Shown here: positions 1-7,975 of the stretch, piece after piece
Layout: the number at the start of each line of letters is the position of its first letter
How positions within the stretch are numbered: the stretch's first letter is position 1
Position numbers and translations under genes: made by a program
Assembly (NCBI GenBank): GCA_033764095.1
Contig: JANRJF010000458.1
Location: forward strand, 4,814-68,813
Source of the DNA: JBDTMT01 sp033764095
GTDB lineage: Bacteria; Desulfobacterota; Binatia; HRBIN30; CADEER01
Length of the DNA stretch: 64,000 nt
Reading direction: 5' to 3'
Notes under the pieces: generated by a model
Seen by the model: the letters and a program-made list of their open reading frames with translations, nothing else
Told to the model about the DNA's origin: nothing
Databases searched by the model: none

Positions 1-39
1 TTCCACGCCGTGCTCGATCGGTTCCTCCGCCGCGACTGA
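1..39 (+). CDS. 3' end of a truncated coding region (tail only)
   Basis: Reading from base 1 gives FHAVLDRFLRRD followed by TGA at 37-39. This looks like the C-terminal helix of a larger protein (many alpha/beta hydrolases end in a similar FLRR helix), but 12 residues cannot identify a family. It is convergent with the next gene. The call rests only on an open frame with plausible composition up to the window edge. Confidence 0.3.
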   Translation, partial: FHAVLDRFLRRD

Positions 40-106
40 TCGCCCCGCGGCCCGCACCGTCGCGGCGTGCGCGCCGCGCGCGCAGCGGTGGGCGGGTCAG
101 CTCTGC

Positions 107-1309
107 TCACGGCGCCGCATAGGTACGAAAGGCGAGATCCTCGCCGTTGAGGCGTCGGCCGGCGGCGATGCCGCCGCCGTTGGGCAGCGCCAGCGGACAC
201 TCGGGTCTGCCTTCGGTGCGGTTCCAGCTGACGTTCCCCCCGTCCGTCACCACGTCGATGGCATAGATCTGTCCGGGCGTGACGGTGACCGGAGCGGCGA
301 AGCGGAAATGGTACCAGTCTCTGCCGGCGCGGTCGCGCGTGGTGACCGACTGCTCCGCCAGCAGCGCGCCGGTAAGTGCGCCGGCGCGCAGCCGCAGCGT
401 GACCTGCTGCGGGCTGTCGTCCCACTGCAGGCCGAACAGCAGGTCGACCGCGGCTAGAGCGGGCACCGACGGCACGAACAGCTGACCGATCGGAGCGACG
501 ACGAGATTGATCGAGCCGGAGTCGTTGCAGGTCCCGGACTGACTGTCGATGGCGCCGACGCCCTCGAAGCGGCACTGCGCGTCGCAGCCATCGCCGGCGG
601 TCGAGTTGCCGTCGTCGCAGGTTTCGCCGCCGGTGGTCTCGCCGTCGCCGCAGAGGTCGGCCTTGAGCTGGACGCGGTCGGCGGCGCCCTCGCAGGGCGC
701 CGTCACCTCGAACAGGTAGCGCGTGCCGGCGGCGACCGGCAGCGAGATTGCGCCGGCCGGCTCCTCGTTGACGCGGCAGGCCAGCTCGCTGGTCGCACCG
801 CACACGCCGCCGAGGATTGCCAGCGCGTACCCCGCCTGCGGCGCGATCAGGCGCGCGTGCAGGACGCCGTCGGTTGGCGCGTCGTACGTGGCCCACACGG
901 TGTGCGGGCTCGCCGCGCAAGCGCACGACAGCGTCGGATCGGTGGCGTCGCGGCTGGAGTTGGCGAGCTGCAGCGTGAGGCCGCCACCGACGGGCGACGA
1001 GAGCAGCGGCGGCGCCTTGGCGCACTTGTCGCGGTTGAAGTGCGGCCCGCAGCCCTCAGAGGCGTTGAGCACGGCCAATAACAACTCGTCGATCGTCACC
1101 TGCTGGTCCTGATTGGGATCGAACGACGGGCAGGTCGACAGCGACGTGCCGCCCAGCGCGATGCTGACGCCGATGATGAGATCGGTGATCGACACCGCGC
1201 CTGAATCGTAACAGGTGCCGACGCAGTCCTGGCCGCGGCTGGCGGTCGGCGCCAGCCAGAACGCGACGCTCGCGACGAGCGATACCCAACGAGGACTGCT
1301 ACGCATCAT
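107..1309 (-). CDS. Secreted protein with paired dockerin-like EF-hands and a DUF4215 cysteine-rich repeat
   Basis: About 400 aa. The start at 1309 is preferred over an upstream frame extension because GGAGGT lies 5 nt before the ATG-ATG and the protein then opens with a signal peptide (MMRSSPRW then a hydrophobic stretch ending near ASRGQ). Residues about 28-90 hold two EF-hand-like loops: a degenerate one (CVGTCYDSGAVSITDLIIGV) and a second ending FDPNQDQQVTIDELLLAVLN then GC. A middle beta-rich region follows, then a DUF4215/Myxococcus cysteine-rich repeat (CGDGETTGGETCDDGN ... GDGCDAQC), then a C-terminal beta-sandwich-like region. No catalytic motif is visible. Known for these modules: calcium binding and extracellular display. 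Inferred role: surface or secreted structural/binding protein. It probably stands alone; the DNA upstream holds a decayed relative of the same EF-hand module. Confidence 0.75.
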   Translation of the reverse strand: MMRSSPRWVSLVASVAFWLAPTASRGQDCVGTCYDSGAVSITDLIIGVSIALGGTSLSTCPSFDPNQDQQVTIDELLLAVLNASEGCGPHFNRDKCAKAPPLLSSPVGGGLTLQLANSSRDATDPTLSCACAASPHTVWATYDAPTDGVLHARLIAPQAGYALAILGGVCGATSELACRVNEEPAGAISLPVAAGTRYLFEVTAPCEGAADRVQLKADLCGDGETTGGETCDDGNSTAGDGCDAQCRFEGVGAIDSQSGTCNDSGSINLVVAPIGQLFVPSVPALAAVDLLFGLQWDDSPQQVTLRLRAGALTGALLAEQSVTTRDRAGRDWYHFRFAAPVTVTPGQIYAIDVVTDGGNVSWNRTEGRPECPLALPNGGGIAAGRRLNGEDLAFRTYAAP

Positions 1310-1337
1310 TGACCTCCGCGCGAGACAAGGGTTGCGC

Positions 1338-1578
1338 TCAGCAGCCGGCCCGCGCAACCGCGACGGCGGCGATCAGCTCGTCGATCGTCGCCCGACCCTC
1401 GCCGCTGGCGTCGAACCGGCGCCCCTCCGGTGCGCCAGAGCTCGTAGCCGTGCACCCCGTCGGTGGCCGAGAAGTAGACGGTGCCGTTCAAGGGCGAGCG
1501 CCGATCGCGTGCCTGATTGGGTAGCCGGCCGAGCTCGGACAGGTGATCCTTCAGCTCGGCGATCTTGATCTGCTTCAT
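1338..1578 (-). pseudogene. Composite remnant: Phd-type antitoxin N-terminus joined to ELWxxDGT-repeat and EF-hand tail fragments
   Basis: Three recognisable scraps lie in order on the minus strand. At 1578 an ATG opens MKQIKIAELKDHLSEL, the typical N-terminus of Phd/YefM-family prevent-host-death antitoxins, but the match stops after about 16 residues. At about 1488-1426, in the same frame, is NGTVYFSATDGVHGYELWRT, a classic ELWxxDGT repeat of secreted beta-propeller-like proteins. At about 1420-1338, in another frame, is FDASGEGRATIDELIAAVAV ending AGC-stop, the EF-hand tail seen in the neighbouring secreted protein. The frame change and the abrupt joins show this is not a working gene. No toxin partner is visible. 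Confidence 0.6.
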
Positions 1579-1832
1579 GGCCAGATCCAGCCATGTGGCA
1601 CTCGCCAGCGTAAAGCGAGCTCGACGTGGTGCGCGCCGGCGCATCAACAAGCTCGCCTACGAGCTCGGCAAGGAATCGCGGCGCGACCCTCCACGTGCTT
1701 TCGGCCTCTTGCACGATGCAGACCGAGCGTTGCTTTCAATTGTTGCGGATCGGTAGGTTGGACGCAGTGCGGTCGAGCTGGGGTCGCCTGGTGTTCGGAT
1801 CGCTTCAACTGACAGTTGCCGGGAGGCCCTCG

Positions 1833-2483
1833 ATGCCACATGCGCGCTTCGCGATACTGGTCGCCGCCCTCTTGACCGTCTCCGCATGTGGCGACGGCAG
1901 TGACGATGCGACGGAGCCGGGAGAAGTCGTCATCCACGACAACCTGATGGCATTTCTGCAGGCGCCGCCGCCGTCATGGCAGATGAGTCCGCCGCCGCAA
2001 CCGACGCTCTCGTTTCAGTTCGACTATGACAACCAGTACGTCGTGTCCTCCGGCCAACCATGGCAGGGAGTCAGCGCCGAGGGCGGCACGCCGGGCTCAC
2101 CGCTGGAGGTGACCGCCAGGGCCGGGCGCCACAAGACCGACCCACCGGCGGAGTGGTTCAACGACCGCTCGGCGCTGTTGCTCGGCTACGCGCTGGAGGA
2201 CAGCCGGCCGGACGAGCTGTATTTCGCCTTCTCCGGCACCCTGGTGATCAATGGCACATCGTACGTCGTGTACCTCGGTCAGGGCGGCGATCTGTTGGGC
2301 GACGACTGGTGGCTGGGCGTGCCCGCTACACAACCAGCGTGGACGCGAACCAGCGAGGGATATCTGCTCACCCCCGATGGCCAGTACATCGTCTGCAAGA
2401 AGAACGGCGGCTACCTGGGTGCAAGCAGCAACGCGTTCCAGGTGATCGTCCCGTCGCTGGCAGAAAACTGTGTCGAAGCCTGA
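1833..2483 (+). CDS. Putative lipoprotein of unknown function
   Basis: 216 aa. The ATG at 1833 is chosen because GGGAGG lies about 6 nt upstream and the protein then begins with a lipoprotein signal peptide: MPHARF, a hydrophobic core (AILVAALLT) and the lipobox VSAC with Cys19, then a flexible acidic linker. The mature part is Pro- and aromatic-rich, with likely beta structure (LSFQFDYDNQYVV, LYFAFSGTLVINGTSYVVYLG) and two further cysteines (IVCKKNGG and ENCVEA) that could form a disulfide. I recognise no domain. It should be anchored to a membrane facing the periplasm or surface. It is monocistronic, with remnant DNA on both sides. Confidence 0.65.
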   Translation: MPHARFAILVAALLTVSACGDGSDDATEPGEVVIHDNLMAFLQAPPPSWQMSPPPQPTLSFQFDYDNQYVVSSGQPWQGVSAEGGTPGSPLEVTARAGRHKTDPPAEWFNDRSALLLGYALEDSRPDELYFAFSGTLVINGTSYVVYLGQGGDLLGDDWWLGVPATQPAWTRTSEGYLLTPDGQYIVCKKNGGYLGASSNAFQVIVPSLAENCVEA

Positions 2484-2619
2484 GCGGAGTTGATCCGCCG
2501 TCGGCGTGCGGATGGCGAGAACCAGCAGTCGGCGACACAGCGGCCATCGCGCGGCAGATCCTCGAAGGTGTTCAGCCCGTCGGAGCGGTGCGCAGCACCG
2601 CCGTCTGCCGTGCAGCGCC

Positions 2620-2742
2620 TACGCGACGCCGGACGGAATCACGCACGACAACGAGCAACAGCGAAAGACGTTCGTGGTGGTGAACCGCGGTGGGCGATGG
2701 CTGATCCTGCACCAGCAGTTCACGACCATCGTCGCAGGGTGA
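2620..2742 (+). pseudogene. C-terminal remnant of a DUF4440/SnoaL-like protein
   Basis: The frame ends with YATPDGITHDNEQQRKTFVVV and then NRGGRWLILHQQFTTIVAG, matching the last two beta strands of the NTF2-like DUF4440/SgcJ family (TFVxVxRxGRWLIxxxQxT). The N-terminal two thirds are missing: upstream in this frame the sequence is Arg/Ser-rich noise and there is no start with a ribosome binding site. It is best read as a decayed gene end. The rest of the gap 2484-2751 holds nothing else I can support. Confidence 0.45.
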
Positions 2743-2751
2743 CGCGTCTGG

Positions 2752-4149
2752 CTACGCGCGCTCACCCTGGGCACTGCCGCGGCGCAGGTGGCGCGCGAAC
2801 GCGGCCATCACCAGCCAGTGCAGCGGCGCCTGGGTGGCGACATAGAGCGGCCAGGGCAGGCGTGGCGCGAAGCCGTGCACGGAGCACAGGGCGGCGTCGC
2901 CGCCGAGGACGCGGCGGAACTCGAAGCGGCCGACCTCACCGGGCGCGGCGAGCATGCCGCCGGCGATGGCGAAGACGATGCGATCGGCAGCCGTGTGCGC
3001 CGGGTCGGGGACGAAGCGCAGCAGCTCGGGGCCCTGCGGCGAGGCGAAGCGAGCACTCCAGCCGCGCACGCAATCGCCCGGCGTGTGGATCAGCGGGGCG
3101 AAGCGCGCCCCCAGCCAGCGGCGGTAGTCGTCGGCCAGCTGCCGCATGTCCGGCGCCGCCGGCAGGCGCTGCACCGAGCGCACCATGGGGCGCGCCGCGT
3201 CGGTGGCGGTGGTGTAGACGCCCGCCGGCGCCGCGCCGGGGTCGGCCAGCGCCGCGCGCAGTGCCTGCGCGACGCCGGCGCCGGGGACCCCGGCGCGCGC
3301 CTGCAGGCGGCGATCGGCGGCGACCATGGCATGCGCCAGACTCTCGATCAGCGGCTCGACCAGGGCGCGCGGCGCGCCGGTCACCAGGCTGACCCAGAGG
3401 CGTGACAGGCGCGGCGTCAGCAGCGGCACCGGGATGGTCAGCGCCGAGCGGCCGAGCGCCGCGGCGGTGGCACGCATCAGGGCGCGATAGGTGAGCACCT
3501 CGGGTCCACCGATGTCGTAGGTCTGGCCGAACGCCTCGGCGCGTCCCAGCACCCAGTCGAGCAGCGCCACCGTGTCGTCGAGGCCGATCGGCTGCGTCGG
3601 CGTGGCGGTCCAGCGCGGACAGATCATCAGCGGCAGGCGCCGCACCATGCGGCGCAGGATCTCGGTCGACGATCCACCGCGGCCGAGGACGATGCCGGCG
3701 CGCAGCACGGTCAGCGGCGTGCCGTAGTCGGCCAGCGCGCGCTCGACCTCGGCGCGGCTGCGCAGGTGGCGCGACAACTCCGCCGGCGGCGTGTCGGCCG
3801 GCAGCAGACCGCCCAGGTAGACGATCTGCCGCACGCCGTGCACGGCGGCGGCGCGGGCGAAGTTGTCGGCCGCCTGCAGATCGAGATCCTCGAAGCGCCC
3901 CTGCACGAGGCGATCCGACGGGCTCATCGAGTGCACCAGGTAGACGGCGTGATCGGCGCCGGCGAGGGCTGCCAGCGCGTCGCGATAGGAGAACAGGTCG
4001 GCGCGCCGCCACTCGACGCCGCCGGCCGCCGGGCGCGCCGCGCGCGACAGGGCGATCACCGCGCCGCGCCGCGCCAGGGCCGCGATCAGCGGTCGGCCGA
4101 CGAAGCCGCTGGCGCCGGCAACGGCGATGGTGAGCTGGTCGGCAGACAT
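2752..4149 (-). CDS. NAD(P)-binding SDR-like protein with C-terminal DUF2867 domain
   Basis: 465 aa from the ATG at 4149, just before the Rossmann motif; an upstream extension of the frame is Arg-rich and unlike protein. Residues 1-30 (MSADQLTIAVAGASGFVGR) give the TGxxGxxG-type nucleotide-binding loop of atypical/extended SDRs (NmrA/YbjT group). The middle keeps SDR features (AVYLVHSMS, IVYLGGLLP, VLRAGIVLGRGGSS, YDIGGPEVLTYRALM). From about residue 310 a DUF2867 domain follows, with patterns such as GDCVRGWSARF, LLRFVPDPAHTAADRIVFAI and LYVATQAPLHWLVM. SDR-DUF2867 fusions are a known arrangement with no firmly assigned substrate. It is predicted cytoplasmic, is divergent from the methyltransferase remnant at 4379, and has no obvious operon partner. 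Confidence 0.8.
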   Translation of the reverse strand: MSADQLTIAVAGASGFVGRPLIAALARRGAVIALSRAARPAAGGVEWRRADLFSYRDALAALAGADHAVYLVHSMSPSDRLVQGRFEDLDLQAADNFARAAAVHGVRQIVYLGGLLPADTPPAELSRHLRSRAEVERALADYGTPLTVLRAGIVLGRGGSSTEILRRMVRRLPLMICPRWTATPTQPIGLDDTVALLDWVLGRAEAFGQTYDIGGPEVLTYRALMRATAAALGRSALTIPVPLLTPRLSRLWVSLVTGAPRALVEPLIESLAHAMVAADRRLQARAGVPGAGVAQALRAALADPGAAPAGVYTTATDAARPMVRSVQRLPAAPDMRQLADDYRRWLGARFAPLIHTPGDCVRGWSARFASPQGPELLRFVPDPAHTAADRIVFAIAGGMLAAPGEVGRFEFRRVLGGDAALCSVHGFAPRLPWPLYVATQAPLHWLVMAAFARHLRRGSAQGERA

Positions 4150-4378
4150 CGCCCCAGCATCGCACGGTATGTCGGCCCGACAAGCCGCCAACCGGTGGAT
4201 GACGCGAATCGTCGCAGGGGGCGACGCAGGGCTCGCCGCGGCTGGCGGCCGGCGTCGGCCACGTGAAGCGCACTCGCCTTGCCGCGCGCGCCGCGCGTCG
4301 ACTACGAAGGCGGCGTGCACCGCCCGCCATGCGCGGCACCAATGTGTCACATGGGCGGACGCGCGGCGGAGGTGGACC

Positions 4379-5062
4379 ATGCGAGTCGGCATCATCGGTG
4401 AGACGTTCCTCGAGCGCATCATCGCGCGCACCAACCTGCTGCCGTCGCCGCTGCTGGAGACCCAGATCGCCTTCAGCATGGCGCGCACGATCATGGCCGG
4501 CGTGAAGCTGGGCGTCTTCGAGGCAGTCGGCGGCGGCGCCACGACGCCGGCGCAGGTCGCGGCGGCGTGCACGACCGATCCGACGGCGACGACCAAGCTG
4601 ATGGACACCCTGGTCGCCTGCCGCTACCTGCGCCATCGTCGCGGGCGCTACCGCCTGACAGCCAAAGCGCGCCGGTGGCTGCTGCGCGACTCGCCACATT
4701 CGGTCGCCGACAAGCTGCTGTTCCAGTACGACGAGTGGGACATCGTCGCGAAGTACGAGGAGTACATCACCAGCGGCGCGCCGCTCGACCTGCACAATAC
4801 GCTCACCGACGCGGCGGCATGGAATCGCTATCAACGCGGCATGCGAGCGACGGCCGCCATCTCCGCCGACGAGGTCGCCGCACGCCTGCCGGTGCCGCCG
4901 GGCGCGACGGCGATGCTCGACATCGGTGGGTCGCACTGTTCGCGACCACCGGTGTGGCGCACGGCGCCGCGACCTGCGCCGATCTGCTGGTGCGCATGCC
5001 GGAGCGCACCTACCTGTGCACGGCGACCACCGACGACGGCGATTCCCTCTCCGTGCCGCTGA
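4379..5062 (+). pseudogene. Truncated SAM-dependent O-methyltransferase (dimerisation domain intact, catalytic domain lost)
   Basis: GGAGGTGG precedes the ATG at 4379 by 5 nt. Residues about 1-175 form an acetylserotonin-O-methyltransferase-like dimerisation/winged-helix region (LLETQIAFSMARTIMAGVKL, TPAQVAAACTTDPTATTKLM, YRLTAKARRWLLRDSPHSV), ending at SAM motif I (ATAMLDIGGSH). The frame then becomes Pro/Arg/Cys-rich and stops at 5062. In the next frame the sequence continues plausibly (ALFATTGVAHGAATCADLLV) but ends at 5094 without motifs II-IV. A full family member has roughly 330-350 residues, so most of the Rossmann domain is gone. It may be a frameshift followed by a deletion, and is probably inactive. 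Confidence 0.7.
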
Positions 5063-5160
5063 CAGCGGTGCGCGCCGTGCGCGGCGGACGGTGAGCCTGC
5101 CCTGGAATCCTCGACATTGCGCCCGGGTGATCGGTGGCCGGCGCGGGGCCTCCGCGCGGC

Positions 5161-6366
5161 TCAGGCGGCGTCGGCGCGCTGCTCGGCGGCGGCGTCCAGC
5201 GTGAAGTAGAAGCTGGCGCCGCGGCCGGGCTCGCCGCGCGCCCAGGTGCGGCCGCCGTGGCGCTGGATGATGCGCTGCACGGTGTGGAGGCCGACGCCGG
5301 TTCCCTCGAACTCGCTGTCATCGTGCAGGCGCTCGAAGGGGGCGAAGAGCCGCGCGGCCTGCGCCATGTCGAAGCCGGCGCCGTTGTCGCGCAACAGGAA
5401 GGCGTGGCCGCCGTCGTCGGCGCGGCGCAGCTCGATGCGCGCCGCCGGCGTATGCCGGGTGTACTTCCAGGCGTTGCTCAGCAGGTTCTCGAGCGCGAGG
5501 CGCAGCAGGGCCGGGTCGGCGTCGGCGCGCAGGTCGTCGGCGATGGCGATCTCGACGCGGCGCCCGGGCTCGCGCTCGCGCAGGGCCGCGCACAGCTCGC
5601 GCGCCAGCTCGCTCAGGTCGACCGCCGTACGCTGCAGGCCGCCCTGCTTGCTGCGCGCCAGGGCGAGCAGGTCGCGGATCATCTCGTCCATGCGCGTGCC
5701 GGCATCGGTGATCATCTGCAGGTAGTCGCGGCCGAGCTCGCCGAGCGCCGCGCCACAGTCCTCCAGCAGCGCCGTGCTGGCCATGCTGATCTGGCTCACC
5801 GGCGTGCGCAGGTCGTGCGACACCGAGGCGGAGAAGGCCTCCAACTCGCGGTTGGCGAGCGCCAGCTCCGCGGTGCGCTCCTGCACCGTCGCCTCCAGGC
5901 CGCGCAGGATGGCGACGTTCTCCATCGCCACCGAGGTGCTGTCGGCCAGCGCCTGCAGCTTCCACAGTTCGTCGTCGGTCGGCGCGTGGCGCCGCGCCCA
6001 ATAGCAGCCGATGGCGCCGATCGGCGCCATCTGACGGATCGGCACCATCGCCAGGCTCTGCACGAAGGTCGGCCGATAGGCATCGGCGGGCACGCGCGGA
6101 TCGGCGTAGATGTCCTCGATCACGACCGCGGACGCATGGCGCATGACCCACCCGCTGACACACGCCTCGAGCGGGAAGCGGCGCCCCTTCCACAGCGGTG
6201 CGATGGCGTCCTCGTCGAGGTAGTGGCACTGCTCGCCGTCGCGCAGGACGAAGGTCGCGCCGTCGGCGCCGCCCAGGCGGCGTGCGGCGTGACGGACGAT
6301 CTCGGCGATGCGCTCGACGCTGCGGGCCAGGGACAGCTCCTGTACGGCGATCAGCAACTCTCGCAT
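5161..6366 (-). CDS. GAF-domain sensor histidine kinase (orphan)
   Basis: 401 aa from the ATG at 6366, with GGAAAGGG upstream. Residues about 15-155 are a GAF domain (FPLEACVSGWVMRHASAVVI, ADPRVPADAYRPTFVQSLAM, MAPIGAIGCYWA). A short coiled coil leads into HisKA with phospho-acceptor His184 (FSASVSHDLRTPVSQI). The HATPase_c domain follows with the N box (LENLLSNAWKYT), G1 box DNGAGFD (327-333) and G2 box GTGVGLH (355-361). There is no membrane helix, so it is a cytoplasmic sensor; the overall form resembles the kinase half of bacteriophytochrome-type enzymes, but there is no bilin-binding PHY region. No response regulator is adjacent, so its partner must lie elsewhere. The signal sensed by the GAF domain cannot be read from the sequence. 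Confidence 0.88.
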   Translation of the reverse strand: MRELLIAVQELSLARSVERIAEIVRHAARRLGGADGATFVLRDGEQCHYLDEDAIAPLWKGRRFPLEACVSGWVMRHASAVVIEDIYADPRVPADAYRPTFVQSLAMVPIRQMAPIGAIGCYWARRHAPTDDELWKLQALADSTSVAMENVAILRGLEATVQERTAELALANRELEAFSASVSHDLRTPVSQISMASTALLEDCGAALGELGRDYLQMITDAGTRMDEMIRDLLALARSKQGGLQRTAVDLSELARELCAALREREPGRRVEIAIADDLRADADPALLRLALENLLSNAWKYTRHTPAARIELRRADDGGHAFLLRDNGAGFDMAQAARLFAPFERLHDDSEFEGTGVGLHTVQRIIQRHGGRTWARGEPGRGASFYFTLDAAAEQRADAA

Positions 6367-6778
6367 GTAGCCCTTTCCGATGCGCCGCCCAGACCGCGAC
6401 GGCTGTCGTGTCCGACCCAGCAAACGCCATACCCGCGACAGGCCGGGCGTATAGAATTGCACGCCGGCGACCGGGCCGGCGTCAGCAAACGGGCGTTTCG
6501 AGCCCTCATGGGCATCGGCGGATCGGCTTGCCCGAGCAGGGTTGTTGGTTGGCCGGCACGCGCGCGTTCTCGCTGCTCGGCGGATTGCGTCGAATCGCGC
6601 CGCAAGCCCCGGCGACTGCATGCGTGGCCATGAGGCGTGGCTGGCCGTGTAGCGGTAGCGCGGCGCGCCGTCGCCGTCCGCCACTTTGGGGTCGCAGAGG
6701 TGGTGTGCGCCCGTACAGGCGTGTACGCGCTCCTCACCCTGGCGCTGATGTGCTGGTTCTGAGCCCGGCGAGATCCTG
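6367..6778. other. Intergenic region between divergent genes, no gene seen
   Basis: 412 bp between the histidine kinase start and the small membrane protein start. Both strands have only short Arg/Ala-rich open frames typical of GC-rich noise. It must carry the two divergent promoters; a TATAGAATT stretch near 6450 is the most AT-rich spot and the likeliest promoter area, but I cannot assign -35/-10 elements. Confidence 0.4.
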
Positions 6779-7069
6779 ATGCGCGACCGCAGCGCCGCGC
6801 CGTCGCTCGGCGTCTGGGCCGCCGCCGTGGGGGCGGCGGGCTTCGCCAGCGGCTTTCTGGGACCGATCGCGCTCGTCCCGGGCGCCAATCAGGGCCCGCT
6901 GCTCGGCCTGCTCATCACCGGTCCCGGCGCGGTGGCGCTCGGCCTGGCGGCCGGGATCGTCGCGCGGCTGCTGCCGCTGAGCGACGCGCAACGCTGGCGC
7001 GCGCTCAGCGCAGTCTGCGGCGCGACGGCGGTGATCATTCTCATCGGCTGCCTGCTCGGCCCGTGGTGA
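6779..7069 (+). CDS. Small integral membrane protein, unknown function
   Basis: 96 aa, starting MRDRSAAPS. Hydrophobicity suggests three membrane segments: about 11-32 (VWAAAVGAAGFASGFLG), about 43-63 (LLGLLITGPGAVALGLAAGI) and about 75-95 (SAVCGATAVIILIGCLLGPW). GC-rich codon use, high Gly/Ala content and the TM spacing support a real protein. I recognise no family; small three-helix proteins like this are often annotated as hypothetical. It is convergent with the gene at 7142-7618, with a hairpin between their ends. Confidence 0.6.
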   Translation: MRDRSAAPSLGVWAAAVGAAGFASGFLGPIALVPGANQGPLLGLLITGPGAVALGLAAGIVARLLPLSDAQRWRALSAVCGATAVIILIGCLLGPW

Positions 7070-7082
7070 CGGGTGCGGGACT

Positions 7083-7125
7083 CCCATCCTGCTCCCCGCG
7101 CGGTGCGGGGGAAGGTTGGGATGGG
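7083..7125. terminator. Nested inverted repeat between convergent genes
   Basis: The outer arms CCCATCC (7083-7089) and GGATGGG (7119-7125) enclose inner arms CCCCGC (7094-7099) and GCGGGG (7105-7110). It lies 13 nt after the stop of the small membrane protein and 16 nt before the end of the opposite gene, so it could terminate both transcripts. There is no clear T-run. It may equally be a fragment of a dispersed palindromic repeat. Confidence 0.45.
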
Positions 7126-7141
7126 GGCCCCCGCCGCCCGC

Positions 7142-7618
7142 TTATTTCTCCAGGAAGGGGAGCAGATCGGTGTGGTGGCCGATCATCTTCCACGCGCCCT
7201 GTTCCTTGCGGAATACGTTGGTGGCGCGAATGGAAACCTTGGCGGGCTTGCCGCCGGCGTTGGTGTTCTCGCCCTCCTCGTAGTTGCTGACGACGGCGAG
7301 ATCGCCCGCGACGACGGTGTGCATCCGCGTCGGGTGCACGGCGCCGCCCAGCTTGCGCGCCGCCTGCGCCTCCCAGACCGCCGACACCTGTTCCCAGCCG
7401 ACCTGGAAGCCGCCGCCGGGGCCCATGTAGGTCACGTCGGGTTGATGCGACCACACGTCCTTCATCGGCGCCGCGTCGCCGGTGAACATCACGTTCAGGG
7501 CCGCGTAGAACCGTCCGGCGGCGTCGCCGACCGCCTTCTCCTCCGAGTCGGCGCGCGCCAGGTTCGCCGCGAGCAGCGCGACCAGGGCGCAGACGCCGAT
7601 CGACCAGTGCTTGCTCAT
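7142..7618 (-). CDS. Exported SnoaL/DUF4440-like (NTF2-fold) protein
   Basis: 158 aa. The N-terminus MSKHWSIGVCALVALLAANLARA is a signal peptide with cleavage near ARA-DS. The mature part fits the cystatin-like NTF2 fold of DUF4440/SnoaL_3 proteins: a helix (VGDAAGRFYAALNVMFTGDA), DVWSHQPDVTYMGPGGGFQV, strands (LAVVSNYEEGEN, SIRATNVFRKEQGAWKMIGH) and a terminal HHTDLLPF. In this fold the conical pocket can bind small ligands, and some members are enzymes; no catalytic residues can be assigned here. It is transcribed away from the cbb3 oxidase operon across a 357-bp divergent gap, so shared regulation is possible but unproven. Confidence 0.75.
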   Translation of the reverse strand: MSKHWSIGVCALVALLAANLARADSEEKAVGDAAGRFYAALNVMFTGDAAPMKDVWSHQPDVTYMGPGGGFQVGWEQVSAVWEAQAARKLGGAVHPTRMHTVVAGDLAVVSNYEEGENTNAGGKPAKVSIRATNVFRKEQGAWKMIGHHTDLLPFLEK

Positions 7619-7975
7619 TCGCTACCTCCGAGTCGGTGGGCGGCCGGCCGCCGCCAGTCCTGACCGCGGCAGCAGGGCAAGTCCCGCGCCACCTGTCGAG
7701 CCGGCGATACCCCGGCGGATCCCCCTCGAAGGAGGCGACGGCGCCGTGGCGGATAGGCGCTGTCCGCCCGATTACACGATTCCCCGGGATCGGGAGTCCG
7801 GCCGCGTCGCCTCCCAAGTCCCGGAATCAACCGTCGGCGGTTCCCAGCCGTGCGAAAGCCCACGCCGGCCGGCTGCAGACTGGCATCCCCCGCGGCCGGG
7901 CACGCGGCCTGCTGAAGCGTGCCGGGTGTCGTCCCCGGCGCAGGCGCCGGCGCGCGAGGAGCGGAAGGAGAACCT
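7619..7975. other. Divergent intergenic region upstream of the cbb3 operon
   Basis: 357 bp between the SnoaL-like gene and ccoN. It must hold the ccoN promoter. I looked for an FNR/ANR box (TTGAT-N4-ATCAA) and found no acceptable match; the only half-site is ATCAA near 7826. Short palindromic stretches occur around 7785 (GATTCCCCGGGATC) and 7826-7845. The ccoN ribosome binding site AAGGAG ends 6 nt before its ATG. No gene is visible. Confidence 0.4.

Noticed and set aside
7619..7975. FNR/ANR box upstream of ccoN
   Set aside because: Only an isolated ATCAA half-site was found; no TTGAT-N4-ATCAA match with fewer than several mismatches.
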